DNA of 64,000 bases from Albidovulum sp. bin36 (lineage in GTDB: Bacteria > Pseudomonadota > Alphaproteobacteria > Rhodobacterales > Rhodobacteraceae): the NCBI GenBank assembly GCA_002238565.1, contig MPMP01000008.1, positions 1-64,000 of the forward strand. The letters are read 5' to 3'. Every line of letters begins with the position of its first letter. The first letter of the stretch is position 1. A program made the translations under genes and the position numbers. Positions 45,692 through 54,896 of this stretch are shown here, one piece after another. The notes below the pieces were generated by a model that was not told the origin of the DNA, searched no databases, and saw nothing but the letters and a program-made list of their open reading frames with translations.

Positions 45692-47769
45692 TTGCTCGCG
45701 TCCTTGCGCTCGATCAGAATGGAAGCATCCTCCTGGATTTCGGCTGCGAATGCGGACGTTACAATCGTCGACGTTTCGTCTTCTACGATAATCGCCGGGC
45801 CGTCGATCAAATGCCCCGGCGCCAAGTCGCGCCGGTGGAATTCCGACGCGGACACGCTTCGGCGCCCCGCAGCTTCCCTTATGTCCCGCTTGCCGGCGGC
45901 TGCAATCCGCATGGTCTTCGCGCGCCGCCTTACCCTGTCGACGGGCGGGATGTCCGTTGAAACGGTTAGCGACCAATTGGTGATTTCAACCGGAAGGTTC
46001 TCGATTGTACGCCCGAATAGTTCCGAATACGATTTCTCGAAGGCTTCAATAATCGCAGATCGGTGCGCATCTTCGAATTTTCTGAAACCCAGGCGCACCG
46101 GTATTTCCCATCCCTGGCCCGAATACCGCATATGGGCGACAAGGCGCGTAAAGGTTCGGGTGTCGCCTGCTCCTTCTTCGACGAATGAGCGAGCCTCCGA
46201 TTCCATCGATTCGAGCGCCGCGTTAACTGCGCCGGGATTGAAATCGTCCATTCGCTGGAACTGGCCGCGCGCCGCCTCGTAGCTGAATGGCGCGCGAAGG
46301 AACCCGATCGCCGAACCGACCCCGGCTCCCGGCGGTACGATAATCCGTGAGATTCCAAGCTTTTCCGCAAGCCGGCACGCATGCAGCGGCGCGCCGCCGC
46401 CGAATGCGATTATCGTGAATATGCTTAAATCCCTGCCGTTCTCGATCGCGTGGGCGCGCGCGGCATTCGACATGTTCTCGTCCACCATTTCCGAAACCGC
46501 GAAGGCGGCCTCCTGAACGGTCAATCCGGAAGTGCTCCCGAGACGCGTTTCAATGGCTTCAATGGAAAGCTTCGTGTCGAGCGGAATCGCTCCGCCGGAA
46601 AAGCCATTCGGGTCGAGCTTGCCCAGAACTAGATTGGCATCGGTGACGGTAGGCTCGGTGCCGCCGCGCATATAGCAGGCGGGACCCGGTTCGGAACCGG
46701 CGGAACGCGGCCCAACTTTCATGCGTCCTATCGAATCCACCGTCGCGACCGATCCTCCGCCCGCGCCGATTTCGACCATTTCCACGACCGGCGCGGAGAT
46801 GACCATGCCGGAGCCTCTTTTAAATCGATAGGTTCTGGCGACCTCGAAAGTGGCAGCGGTTTTGGGAGCGCCGTTTTCAACGAGGCAGATCTTGGCAGTC
46901 GTTCCTCCCATGTCGAAACTAACGGCCCCGCCGATGCCGTGCGCCCTGGCAAGCCCCGCTGCGAATATTGCGCCGCCCGCCGGTCCGGACTCTAGCAGGC
47001 GCACCGGGTTTCTCGCCGCCGTTCGGAGGCTGATAAGGCCGCCGCCGGAATGAATAATCAGTATCGGGGCTTTTACGCCGGCATTGCGAAAGAGTTGCGA
47101 TAGCTCCTCGAGGTATTCCGCAATCCTGGGCCTAACGTAAGCGTTGGCGACGACAGTATTGAATCTGGGCAGCTCTCGCATTTGCGGCGACACCGCCGAC
47201 GACCGGGAAACCGACATCCGCGGCGCTGCCTTTTTCAACGCCCGCTCCATCATGATCTCGTGGGATTCGTTCGCATACGAATGTAGAAACCCGATCGCGA
47301 CCGATTCGAATCCCCCTCCGGCAACCCTTGCCGCCATTCGGTCGGCTTCTGCCTTTTCGAGGGGAAGCAAGACCTCGCCATCCGGCCCGATTCTTTCCCG
47401 AGCGGTGAAACGGTGCTTCCTAGGCACAAGTGGAATTGGCAGCTTGAGGCCGATATCGTACTGCTCGAACCTGTTTTCCGAACGCATCTCAATGACGTCT
47501 CTGAATCCCCGCGTCGTTATGAATGCGGTCCTAGCTCCTCGCCGCTCGATTAACGAATTCGTAACTAGCGTCGTGCCGTGGATAACCTGTTCGATGTCGG
47601 AAAGCTTGATACCGGAGCTCTCGGCTACGGATCTAATGCCCTTCAGGGTAGCGGCTGCGGGACGGTCGGTATCCGTCAGCACCTTGTATGTCGACAAGCC
47701 GCCGGGATGATCGAGCGCCACGTCCGTAAACGTTCCGCCTATGTCGACGCCGACCCGGATTCGCGTCAT
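45688..47769 (-). CDS. hyuA: Hydantoinase/oxoprolinase A family protein
   Basis: A 693-aa A subunit with an actin-like ATPase fold. Visible blocks are the N-terminal VGVDIGGTFTDVALD phosphate loop, IHGTTLVTNSLIERRGA, GGGLISLRTAARNPVRLLESGPAGGA and SFDMGGTTAKICLVENG, all of the family. Substrates of relatives include 5-oxoproline, N-methylhydantoin, acetone and acetophenone; the sequence alone does not choose. It is the first gene of a three-gene operon, with HyuB coupled by a 4-nt overlap and an SDR after it. Confidence 0.92.
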   Translation of the reverse strand: MTRIRVGVDIGGTFTDVALDHPGGLSTYKVLTDTDRPAAATLKGIRSVAESSGIKLSDIEQVIHGTTLVTNSLIERRGARTAFITTRGFRDVIEMRSENRFEQYDIGLKLPIPLVPRKHRFTARERIGPDGEVLLPLEKAEADRMAARVAGGGFESVAIGFLHSYANESHEIMMERALKKAAPRMSVSRSSAVSPQMRELPRFNTVVANAYVRPRIAEYLEELSQLFRNAGVKAPILIIHSGGGLISLRTAARNPVRLLESGPAGGAIFAAGLARAHGIGGAVSFDMGGTTAKICLVENGAPKTAATFEVARTYRFKRGSGMVISAPVVEMVEIGAGGGSVATVDSIGRMKVGPRSAGSEPGPACYMRGGTEPTVTDANLVLGKLDPNGFSGGAIPLDTKLSIEAIETRLGSTSGLTVQEAAFAVSEMVDENMSNAARAHAIENGRDLSIFTIIAFGGGAPLHACRLAEKLGISRIIVPPGAGVGSAIGFLRAPFSYEAARGQFQRMDDFNPGAVNAALESMESEARSFVEEGAGDTRTFTRLVAHMRYSGQGWEIPVRLGFRKFEDAHRSAIIEAFEKSYSELFGRTIENLPVEITNWSLTVSTDIPPVDRVRRRAKTMRIAAAGKRDIREAAGRRSVSASEFHRRDLAPGHLIDGPAIIVEDETSTIVTSAFAAEIQEDASILIERKDASK

Positions 47770-48279
47770 TTTTCCCGGTCCCCGGCAAGCGAATTATCGT
47801 TCAAATGCAATCCCGTCATCCATGGCAAAGATTCCCGTGGCGGAGGCGTTCGCGAGAGGCGGCTTGAAATTGCAAGCGTTTGTTCCAATATCGGACCCTT
47901 GGAGCGACCGGCTTTGAATTCCTTCGAATTGCCTTAAATTCGGCAAGAATGGAATACGGGAATTTCGGCGCGGCGCCCGGCGGCGCAACAATATTCCGCC
48001 GAGAGCGATTGCGGCCGGATCGCGTTCGCTCGCTGAAAGATTGAGAAATTGCCGAATGCGAGCTCTCGGCTCGAATGCGCGACACCATGAAGCGGCTGCG
48101 CCGGATACCAGTCCAGGACCGAGGCCGGATACGGAAATTGGCCGAGGCGGATGCCGCCTATGTCGGTCCATAAGGCTTGCCGGATCGGACCATGCGACGA
48201 TCCGAGCACGCGAACTTGCGTTCATCCTGATCGTAGGTCAGTGTATGGCATCACTGGCCAAATAAATCGAAAGTGTGGC
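47770..48279. other. Gap upstream of hyuA and rhodanese
   Basis: Divergent 510-nt gap. Conflicting short ORFs have no recognisable content. It must contain the hyuA promoter (-) and the rhodanese promoter (+), neither of which I could fix. Confidence 0.4.
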
Positions 48280-48687
48280 ATGCGCAAGCTGAAGAAATCG
48301 TCCGCTCAAATGGTCGCGGACGCGAGAGCAGGGATTGAAGAAATCGAATCCGAGAAACTTATTTCTATGCTCGGCGATCCGGATCTGGTGATTGTCGACA
48401 TCAGAGACATTCGCGAGCGCCAGCGAAGCGGATACATCCCGGGCAGCATTCATGCTCCGAGAGGAATGGTAGAATTCTGGGTCGATCCGGAAAGTCCGTA
48501 TTTCAAAGAGATTTTCGGCAATGACAGGAAGTTCGTTTTTCACTGCGCAAGCGGTTGGCGGTCGGCATTGACGGTATCGACGCTTCAAGACATGGGTTTC
48601 GAAGCCGCGCATCTAAAGAAAGGATTTTCCGACTGGGTCCGAAAAGGCGGGCCGATTGAAGGTAATCCCGACGAGACCGATTCCTAG
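48280..48687 (+). CDS. Single-domain rhodanese-like sulfurtransferase
   Basis: A 135-aa cytoplasmic protein with one rhodanese domain. Characteristic blocks are LVIVDIRDIRERQRSGYIPGSIHAPRG and the active-site loop FHCASGWRSA, with the catalytic Cys at about residue 89, then MGFEAAHLKKGFSDWVRKGGPIE. It would transfer sulfane sulfur between thiols. The track ORF starts 43 codons earlier with no family content; the ATG at 48280 is used. No neighbour suggests a specific donor. Confidence 0.88.
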   Translation: MRKLKKSSAQMVADARAGIEEIESEKLISMLGDPDLVIVDIRDIRERQRSGYIPGSIHAPRGMVEFWVDPESPYFKEIFGNDRKFVFHCASGWRSALTVSTLQDMGFEAAHLKKGFSDWVRKGGPIEGNPDETDS

Positions 48688-49707
48688 TTGCATATCTGGC
48701 TGCCATCCGAATGATTCGGCTTGTACCAGCTAATCCCGCCGCCTCCATTTTTTGACTGCCGGCCGAAATCAAGATCGTTGGTATAGTCGGATTCACGGAA
48801 AAATATCTCGCTTTCCGATTCGTTCGCGCCTAATTGATTCTTGATGCCTCGGTTGCCGCGGCTTCTATTTCGCGTGGCCCGTCAAGCATCGCAAGAGCGC
48901 GCCTTTAATTTCTGCTTTATCCAGGCGGCGTGCTTCGGAGTGGAACGGACCGGCATTGTTTCAGCTGATCGGAGGATTATTCGCTAGGAAACGACAAGAG
49001 ATACGCGAGGATTGTTGGCGGCGGATGCTTCGCCGCAAGTCGACACAGATCCTCGGCCCGTCCGAATCATATTCGCGAGGGGCAGTGCACGGAAAGCACG
49101 CGCTCCGGCGGTCGCGTGTCAGGCGTAGGACGGCGCTGATGCGAGCAGCCCGGCGGAAGCGCATGGAAGAGCATTTGCCGGTAATTTTTCCGGGCTAGGC
49201 AGAGCAGACTCCGGCCGGCAGCTTGCTGTAGAACGAAGGAGCGCATTCCGGTTTCGAAATTCGAAAAGTCGGTTGGGCCCCGCGAAGGACAATTCGTCTT
49301 GTTCCAGTTATCGAGTATGCGGCCTCGCCGAACGGCATGTCACCGACGAAGATTTCGGTCCTTTAAGGTCCCGGCGGCGCCAACGACCCAAATTCGGTTG
49401 ATTTCGGCTCGTCCATTGCGATCCCCGAAGCTCCGGCGCAGGTAATCGAAAACGGATTTCCCCGGCATGCCTAGTCAAAATTCGAGGCGAACAGACCTGC
49501 AATTGCCAGAGGCGCATTTGCAGCGCCTGTCGAATTTTCGATCCGGTGGAAGCGGAGCGGCTCCGGCGGCGCGTTCGTTCGGAGGATTCGGCGGCGGGAG
49601 CCGAATAGAGGCAATAATCCAAAGGGATTTGGGCGGCGAAGGCCGGCTTCGGGCAAAAAAAGGCGCCTCCGCCGTGTTCCGCTTTGCGGTCGCCGACCGG
49701 GGAGAGG
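48688..49707. other. 1-kb gap without a supported gene
   Basis: The only ORFs are short, Arg-rich and frame-conflicting. No RNA gene or repeat was recognised. The right part may be eroded flank of the ISAs1-type element. Confidence 0.4.
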
Positions 49708-50909
49708 CTAGCGGCGCGAGGCGTTCAGCACCGCATCGAGGGCGACCACCCGTCCCTTCAGGTCGAGATCCTGCGGCAGCTGGCGCACGGCCGGGATCTC
49801 GTTGGTTTTCGAGCCGACCTGCAGCTGCCCGAGGTCCAGGCCGCTGCCGTGCTAGACGGCGGCCACCATCATCCGCCGTTCGCCATCGAGGCTTCGCGCA
49901 CGTCCTTGCCGTCGAGGGCGACCGGCGCGCCGGCCTCGCTGAACTGCTCGATCCACTCGCGCAGAGCCGTCTCCAGCGCGTCCGGCGGCATGGAGGACAG
50001 AACGTAGTGGAAGGTCGAGGTTGCCGGGGCCGTGAAGCGCTGTCGGCTCGGACTCCAGAACCCGCCGACGGCCCTGAGCTGCTCTTCGTCCAGGCGGGCG
50101 GCGTATTCGCCGAAGGCCGCAATGCCGCGGTAGCCGCTCAGCCGGGCGGCGATCATGATCGTCATGTAGCAGGCGATGCCGTAGCGCTGGCCGCGCTTCT
50201 TGCGAAAGTCGGGGATGGTCTGCAGATAGGTGCGCAGGCTGCGCAATTCCTCGGCCGGCATCGGCTCGCCCTTCGCGCCGACCTGCCATTCGGGCGCCGC
50301 CTGCTCGGAGCGCAGCTTCTCCCGCGCTCCGGCTTCAAGTTCGCGCATGTAGATCTCCTTCGGCTGCCCGTTCCGCCGCCAGCGCGCCGAGCCGCCCGGC
50401 AGCCGGGAAAACCCCTTCGTCAGGCCTAGCCGCCGCCAGTTCGTAGCTCGGTAGCAAATCCCTCCGAACCGCGACGGGTCGACGAACGTCTCGGCCAGAA
50501 GAACCGGAAAGCCGTGCAGCTCGCGCATGTCGCTCGACAGGCGGCGCAGGCTGAGGGCAAGTATCCGGGAAGCCAGGTTGGGAACCTGGCCGCGCTCCGT
50601 CAGCATCACGAACCGACTGTTGTCGGCAATCAGATGCAGGCGCGAGAACTGCTGCTCGGGCGACCAGCCGATCCAGGCATCCCGCGCGCCGACCTTGAAG
50701 GCGCCCGCCGTCCAGCCCAGAAGGGCCAGCCAGACCTCGCCCCAAACCGCCACGTGCCGAAGCGACTTGCCGAACAGGCTGTGGAACGGAAGATAGTGAT
50801 GCTCCCTGACCAGCGCATCCCAGCGGCGCTGTTCACCGGCACCGCTCACCGGGCGAACCGCGACCTCGCTTAGCACCGGCTCGCCGTCAAAAGCGCCCAG
50901 AATCTCCAT
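49708..50909 (-). pseudogene. Decayed DruA (DUF4338)-ISAs1 transposase fusion
   Basis: The intact part (49869-50909, 346 codons) fuses an N-terminal DUF4338/DruA-like domain (HYLPFHSLFGKSLRHVAVWG, IGWSPEQQFSRLHLIADNSRF, ETFVDPSRFGGICYRATNW) to the N-terminal domain of an ISAs1 transposase (SLRTYLQTIPDFRKKRGQRYG, APVALDGKDVREAS). After that the reading frame shifts: the next frame gives ERRMMVAAV, an amber stop where Glu is expected, then HGSGLDLGQLQVGSKTNEIP and LDAVLNASRR before a stop at 49708. The rest of the DDE domain is missing, so it is dead. Confidence 0.8.
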
Positions 50910-51068
50910 GTGGGATCAATAGCACGGCGACTTCTGAAAAGTCAGACCTAAATTTGGCTTCGGGATGAGTGCGGCTCGCTTTTGAGGAACCCTGCAGGTA
51001 CCTGTCGCAAAGAACGGCCTTTCCGGTGTATGATTGCGCAGGGGACATCACTGCTTCAGGAGCAAGCC

Positions 51069-51875
51069 ATGCGTTCTAGCAAAAGTGCCGATGCGGAATT
51101 ATCGGTTGGACAAAGAATCGAACTGCCGAAGATCGGTTCTCGCGATCGATACGACTCTCTTATGGAGGTTGTACGGAACCGCGTAACCGTACGGAAATTC
51201 GACGAAAATTTCGTAGTCCCGGAATGCCACTACGAACTTATACTCGATGCGGCGCGGCACGCCCCTTCGGGAGCGAACGCCCAGCCTTGGCATTACATCA
51301 TCGTCGACAATGCGGAAATCAAGAAACAAATCGCAAATTACTTCGTTGCCGAGCAGAGGTTCCGAGCCAAGGCAAAAATGAAATTCCCAACACCCGACTA
51401 TCGGGGGCTATCGACGGCGCCGGGATTTATTGTCGTTTGCTCCGACATGCGATGGGTCGAAGCTTTTCCCGTCCTGAAAGTGGAAACACCCGAAAATGCC
51501 GAGCTAAACCGGATGTATAAGGAAAACGCCGAGCGCATTCTGCTTCAATCCGTCGCCGCCTCGACGATGTCGGCGCACTTGGCTGCTGCATCACTCGGCT
51601 ACTGCGTATGGTGGGTTACGGCCATCGGCCAGGAAAACGCCCAAAAGGCCATGCGCCCGCTGCTCGGGATTCCGGATGAGATTTCCGTGCTCGACATTTT
51701 CTTGTTCGGGCCGCCAGCTCAGGAACCGTACAAGCGCTGGAAGAAGAGCATGGATGAAATCGCGAGCCAAGGCGAATTCAACCCGGCTCAGCGCCTCAGC
51801 CGCGACGACATTCGCGAATGGATCAAGAAGCGCAGGCATAAGGTCATGTACAGGGACGCGTCTCGAATCGATTGA
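51069..51875 (+). CDS. Nitroreductase family protein
   Basis: A 268-aa FMN-dependent oxidoreductase of the nitroreductase superfamily. The N-terminal MEVVRNRVTVRKFDENFVVP block and the FMN-binding HAPSGANAQPWHYIIVDN are diagnostic, and the middle ERILLQSVAASTMSAHLAAASLGYCVWWVTAIG fits the family. It may reduce nitroaromatics, quinones or flavins, or remove iodine from tyrosines in related branches; the substrate is unknown. The ATG at 51069 has AGGAG about 9 nt upstream; the track start lacks support. Confidence 0.88.
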   Translation: MRSSKSADAELSVGQRIELPKIGSRDRYDSLMEVVRNRVTVRKFDENFVVPECHYELILDAARHAPSGANAQPWHYIIVDNAEIKKQIANYFVAEQRFRAKAKMKFPTPDYRGLSTAPGFIVVCSDMRWVEAFPVLKVETPENAELNRMYKENAERILLQSVAASTMSAHLAAASLGYCVWWVTAIGQENAQKAMRPLLGIPDEISVLDIFLFGPPAQEPYKRWKKSMDEIASQGEFNPAQRLSRDDIREWIKKRRHKVMYRDASRID

Positions 51876-52199
51876 CGGAGACGTGAGATTTGGGCGCCGA
51901 GGATAGGCGAAATTTTCTGGGCGAGACGGATGCCGCTGGTTGCCGGATGCAAGATCTTGACCACGCGTAGCTGCCATTCGTCCATGCCGTCCGCCGGGCG
52001 GATTTGCTCGGCCAACGTAGATCGGTTCATTTTCGCCCATACCAGCATAGGCTGAGAATCCGCCAACATAGCGAAAGGTGTAAATCCCACTGCCTTGAAT
52101 GGACTCGTCCGGAGGCAAGGCCGCTGCTGGATAGCTTATCAATGCTCGGGCTGCATTCTGACCCAGCTCGTACACGCTGAGAGGATCATAGGTGCGCAC
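51876..52199 (-). pseudogene. Truncated Eco29kI-type GIY-YIG restriction endonuclease
   Basis: The first 75 or so codons read YDPLSVYELGQNAARAL, GSGIYTFRYVGGFSAYAG and PIYVGRANPPGGRHGR, which fit the N-terminus of Eco29kI-family GIY-YIG endonucleases (about 210 aa when intact). Beyond that the ORF runs antisense through the end of the nitroreductase gene with no family pattern, so the C-terminal part of the nuclease is lost. It begins right after the methyltransferase stop, as in a restriction-modification operon. Confidence 0.7.
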
Positions 52200-52202
52200 G
52201 AA

Positions 52203-52776
52203 CTATCTCTCGCAACTGCGCCCGTTGCGACAGATTATCCAAAAGCAATGTCGCTTGCGGGCATGGTGCGCCGTCTTCCACTTTGTAGAAATCATCGGCC
52301 CGGTGCGCACCTTGACAATCATATCGCAGACCGTGAATCCCGCATCGTCAGCCATCCTCATGAAATCGCAATGCGGCCATTGTGAACGATGGCAATTCAC
52401 CATGTCGGTGATTTTAGCCAATATAAGGCCGCGCGGCTTCAGAACCCGCTTCGCCTGCTCTAAGAATGGCGGGTAGAGATAGCTGAGTGTCCAGCCCTGT
52501 TCCTTGCCGCATTCGACGGTGGCCCCGAAGTCCTCGTCGAATTTCTTTCGACTCTTGTCACGTCCCTGCGGACCGACATGTGGCGGATCATAAACTACGA
52601 CTCCGAAAGCGTTATCCGGCACACCTTCCATCTTCCGGTTATCGCCAATGATCATCGGTTTGAATTTCGGATCAATGTCCATCGACACGACATGCCGCGA
52701 CGAGCATTTTCACATTCGGCCTCGGTTGAAGGTAGCGTCCAAAATTGGTTCTGGCGGGATCGAAGGTTAGAAGCAT
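52203..52776 (-). pseudogene. Frameshifted DNA methyltransferase of a restriction-modification pair
   Basis: The minus strand encodes MLLTFDPARTNFGRYL and PNVKMLVAACR in one frame, then MDIDPKFKPMIIGDNRKM and the catalytic-type VVYDPPHVGP in the next, continuing through FLEQAKRVLKPRGLILAKITDM to the stop at 52203. The DPPH tetrapeptide is a variant of the NPPY/DPPY motif of amino-methyltransferases. One frameshift near 52685 separates the short N-terminal part. Everything after it looks intact, so an internal GTG/ATG start (52688/52682) might still give a protein. Confidence 0.65.
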
Positions 52777-53235
52777 AGCATTTGCTCCAACAATTCGCCG
52801 TCGCTTCCTTCCCACACGCTGCTGATTGGAGCGTATCGAGACGCACTGCGAGCTTTCTGGCTAGCGCTACCAATGTCGTTACTTTCGAAGTGCCGAGCCT
52901 AGATGGTGGCGTTCATGCCCTTTGTGCTCCTGACAAAAGTTCGCTGTGCGCATTGAAGTCTCTATAACCTAGGATCTTGCCAATCGCTACTGAGAAAGGT
53001 TGCCGCGATGCTAAAACCGGCTGCACCTCTAAAATTGTGCCTCCCGGTAAGCTCTTCGACCAAATTATGAAGTTGCTTCGAGCCTACCATTCGGAAAATT
53101 CCGTTATACGCCCGATTGATTATCGGCCTTCCGTAGCCAGCGACTTGGTCGCGCTGAGCTGCTCGCTGAATTCCGTTTCCGATTTCTAGGAAATTGACTA
53201 TTCCCTAGACTGACCGATTTCTAGCTCAACCAGCC
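52777..53235. other. Gap with a possible IS110-like tail
   Basis: On the minus strand, LGTSKVTTLVALARKLAVRL (about 52840-52905) resembles the C-terminal end of IS110-family transposases. It is too short to be certain. Nothing else is recognised; a 10-bp direct repeat (CGATTTCTAG) occurs near 53179 and 53215. Confidence 0.3.
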
Positions 53236-54885
53236 TTACCTTTGCTCAGTTCGCCAATTTGGATGAATCCACGGCTCGGCGTTCGAACGAGGCGGCGGCG
53301 CCTTTCCAAGCACGTGGTCGCTCGCCTTTTCTCCAATCATAATCGCAGGTGCGTTGAGGTTCCCATTCGTTATTCTCGGCAGGATCGAAGCATCGGCAAC
53401 CCTTAGGCGGTCCACGCCGATAACCCGGCATTCCGGATCGACAACCGCTTTCGGGTCATGCGAAGATCCCATTCTGCAAGTGCCGCAGGGATGATACGCG
53501 CTCTCCACGTTTTGGCGTACGAAAGCGTCGAGCTCCTGGTCCGACTCCTTGTCGCCGCCCGGTTGAATCTCCTTGCCAGCAAATGGCTTGAAGGCATCTT
53601 GAGCAAACAATTCGCGGGTAAGCCGGACGCAGGTTCGAAAGTCGCGCCGGTCCTTCTCCTCCTTGAGGTAGTTGAACAGAATTCTCGGTGGCTCGCGAGG
53701 GTCCGCGGACTTGAGCCAAACCCTGCCCCGGGAGTTGGCCCGCATCGGTCCTACATGCGCCTGAAAGCCATGCCCGCCCGCTGCGGACTTCCCGTCGTAT
53801 CGAACCGCTAGCGGAAGAAAATGGTACTGAATGTCAGGATAGCCGACGCCTGGCCCGGAACGGATAAAGGCGCAGGACTCGAACTGATTCGATGCTCCCG
53901 GACCCGTTTTGAAAAGCAGCCATCTTGCGCCGACCAGCGTCTTGCCGAACAAGTTCCAGTATCTGTAGAGCGAGACCGGCTGAACGCATTCCTGCTGAAC
54001 GTAGATTTCAAGGTGGTCCTGAAGGTTGTCTCCTACGCCCGGTCGGTCCGCGACGACTTCTATGTTCATGTCGGATAATTCCTTTCCGGAACCAATCCCG
54101 GAAAGCAGGAGGATTTTCGGCGAATTGATCGACGATGCGGAAATTATAACTTCTCGACGGGCGGAAACGCGTTCAATCCTGCCGTTTCGTTCGAATTCGA
54201 CCCCTGTCGCGCGCCGTCCTTCAAAAGTCACTCGCCGAACGAATCCCCGAATGAGCCGGACGTTCGGTCGTTTGATGGCCGGCCTGAGATAGGCTTTGGC
54301 GGCGGAGAACCTGCTGCCCCGCCAGGTGGTTCGCTCCATAACTCCGAAGCCTTCCTGCTTTTCGCCGTTGTAGTCGGACGTCAGCTCGTAGCCGGCCTGC
54401 TCTCCCGCCTCGACAAAGGCGCGAAAGAGCGGGTTCTTCATCTCGCCGCGCACGACGTGAAGCGGCCCGCCGCTTCCTCGCCACTCGGAATCGCCGCCGT
54501 GCCAGCATTCCATGCGCTTGAAATACGGCAGCACGTCCGCGTAGGACCAGCCGGTTGCGCCGTTTTCGGACCAGAAGTCGTAGTCTCGCGCGTGGCCCCT
54601 TACGTAGACCATGCCGTTGATGGACGACGACCCTCCGACAACCTTGCCTCTTGGCACCGCGAGCCGCCTGCCGTCCAGATACGGCTCCGGCTCCGTCGAA
54701 AACCCCCAATCATACTTCTTCATGTTCATAGGGTAGGATAGGGCGCCGGGCATTTGAATCAGCGGACCGGCATCCGAGCCGCCAAACTCGATTACGAGCA
54801 CCTTATTCCGGCTGTCTTCCGAAAGCCGGTTCGCCATGGCGCACCCGGCAGAGCCGGCGCCGACTATGATAAAATCCGTATCCAT
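53236..54885 (-). CDS. betA: Choline dehydrogenase-like GMC oxidoreductase
   Basis: A 549-aa FAD-dependent alcohol dehydrogenase of the GMC family. It has FAD motif [13 protein letters not shown] at the N-terminus, the GMC signature [21 protein letters not shown], the catalytic His block [11 protein letters not shown] and the C-terminal [20 protein letters not shown], all close to BetA. It lies 11 nt after the choline-sulfatase gene, which supports choline to betaine aldehyde (and possibly on to betaine). The ATG at 54885 is chosen; the track start lies inside betC. No betB or betI is in the window. Confidence 0.92.
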   Translation of the reverse strand: MDTDFIIVGAGSAGCAMANRLSEDSRNKVLVIEFGGSDAGPLIQMPGALSYPMNMKKYDWGFSTEPEPYLDGRRLAVPRGKVVGGSSSINGMVYVRGHARDYDFWSENGATGWSYADVLPYFKRMECWHGGDSEWRGSGGPLHVVRGEMKNPLFRAFVEAGEQAGYELTSDYNGEKQEGFGVMERTTWRGSRFSAAKAYLRPAIKRPNVRLIRGFVRRVTFEGRRATGVEFERNGRIERVSARREVIISASSINSPKILLLSGIGSGKELSDMNIEVVADRPGVGDNLQDHLEIYVQQECVQPVSLYRYWNLFGKTLVGARWLLFKTGPGASNQFESCAFIRSGPGVGYPDIQYHFLPLAVRYDGKSAAGGHGFQAHVGPMRANSRGRVWLKSADPREPPRILFNYLKEEKDRRDFRTCVRLTRELFAQDAFKPFAGKEIQPGGDKESDQELDAFVRQNVESAYHPCGTCRMGSSHDPKAVVDPECRVIGVDRLRVADASILPRITNGNLNAPAIMIGEKASDHVLGKAPPPRSNAEPWIHPNWRTEQR

Positions 54886-54896
54886 GCCGTTGCCGC

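Noticed and set aside
45692-45976. 95-codon N-terminal extension of the hyuB ORF
   Set aside because: It lies entirely inside hyuA in another frame; the ATGA overlap start at 45691 is the family start.
48956-49198. 80-aa Arg-rich ORF in the 48.7-49.7 kb gap
   Set aside because: No recognisable pattern and no good ribosome site; composition fits random GC-rich sequence.
49467-50429. 320-aa plus-strand ORF opposite the DruA/ISAs1 remnant
   Set aside because: Shadow ORF in GC-rich DNA, dominated by Arg/Ala/Gly; the minus strand carries the recognisable protein.
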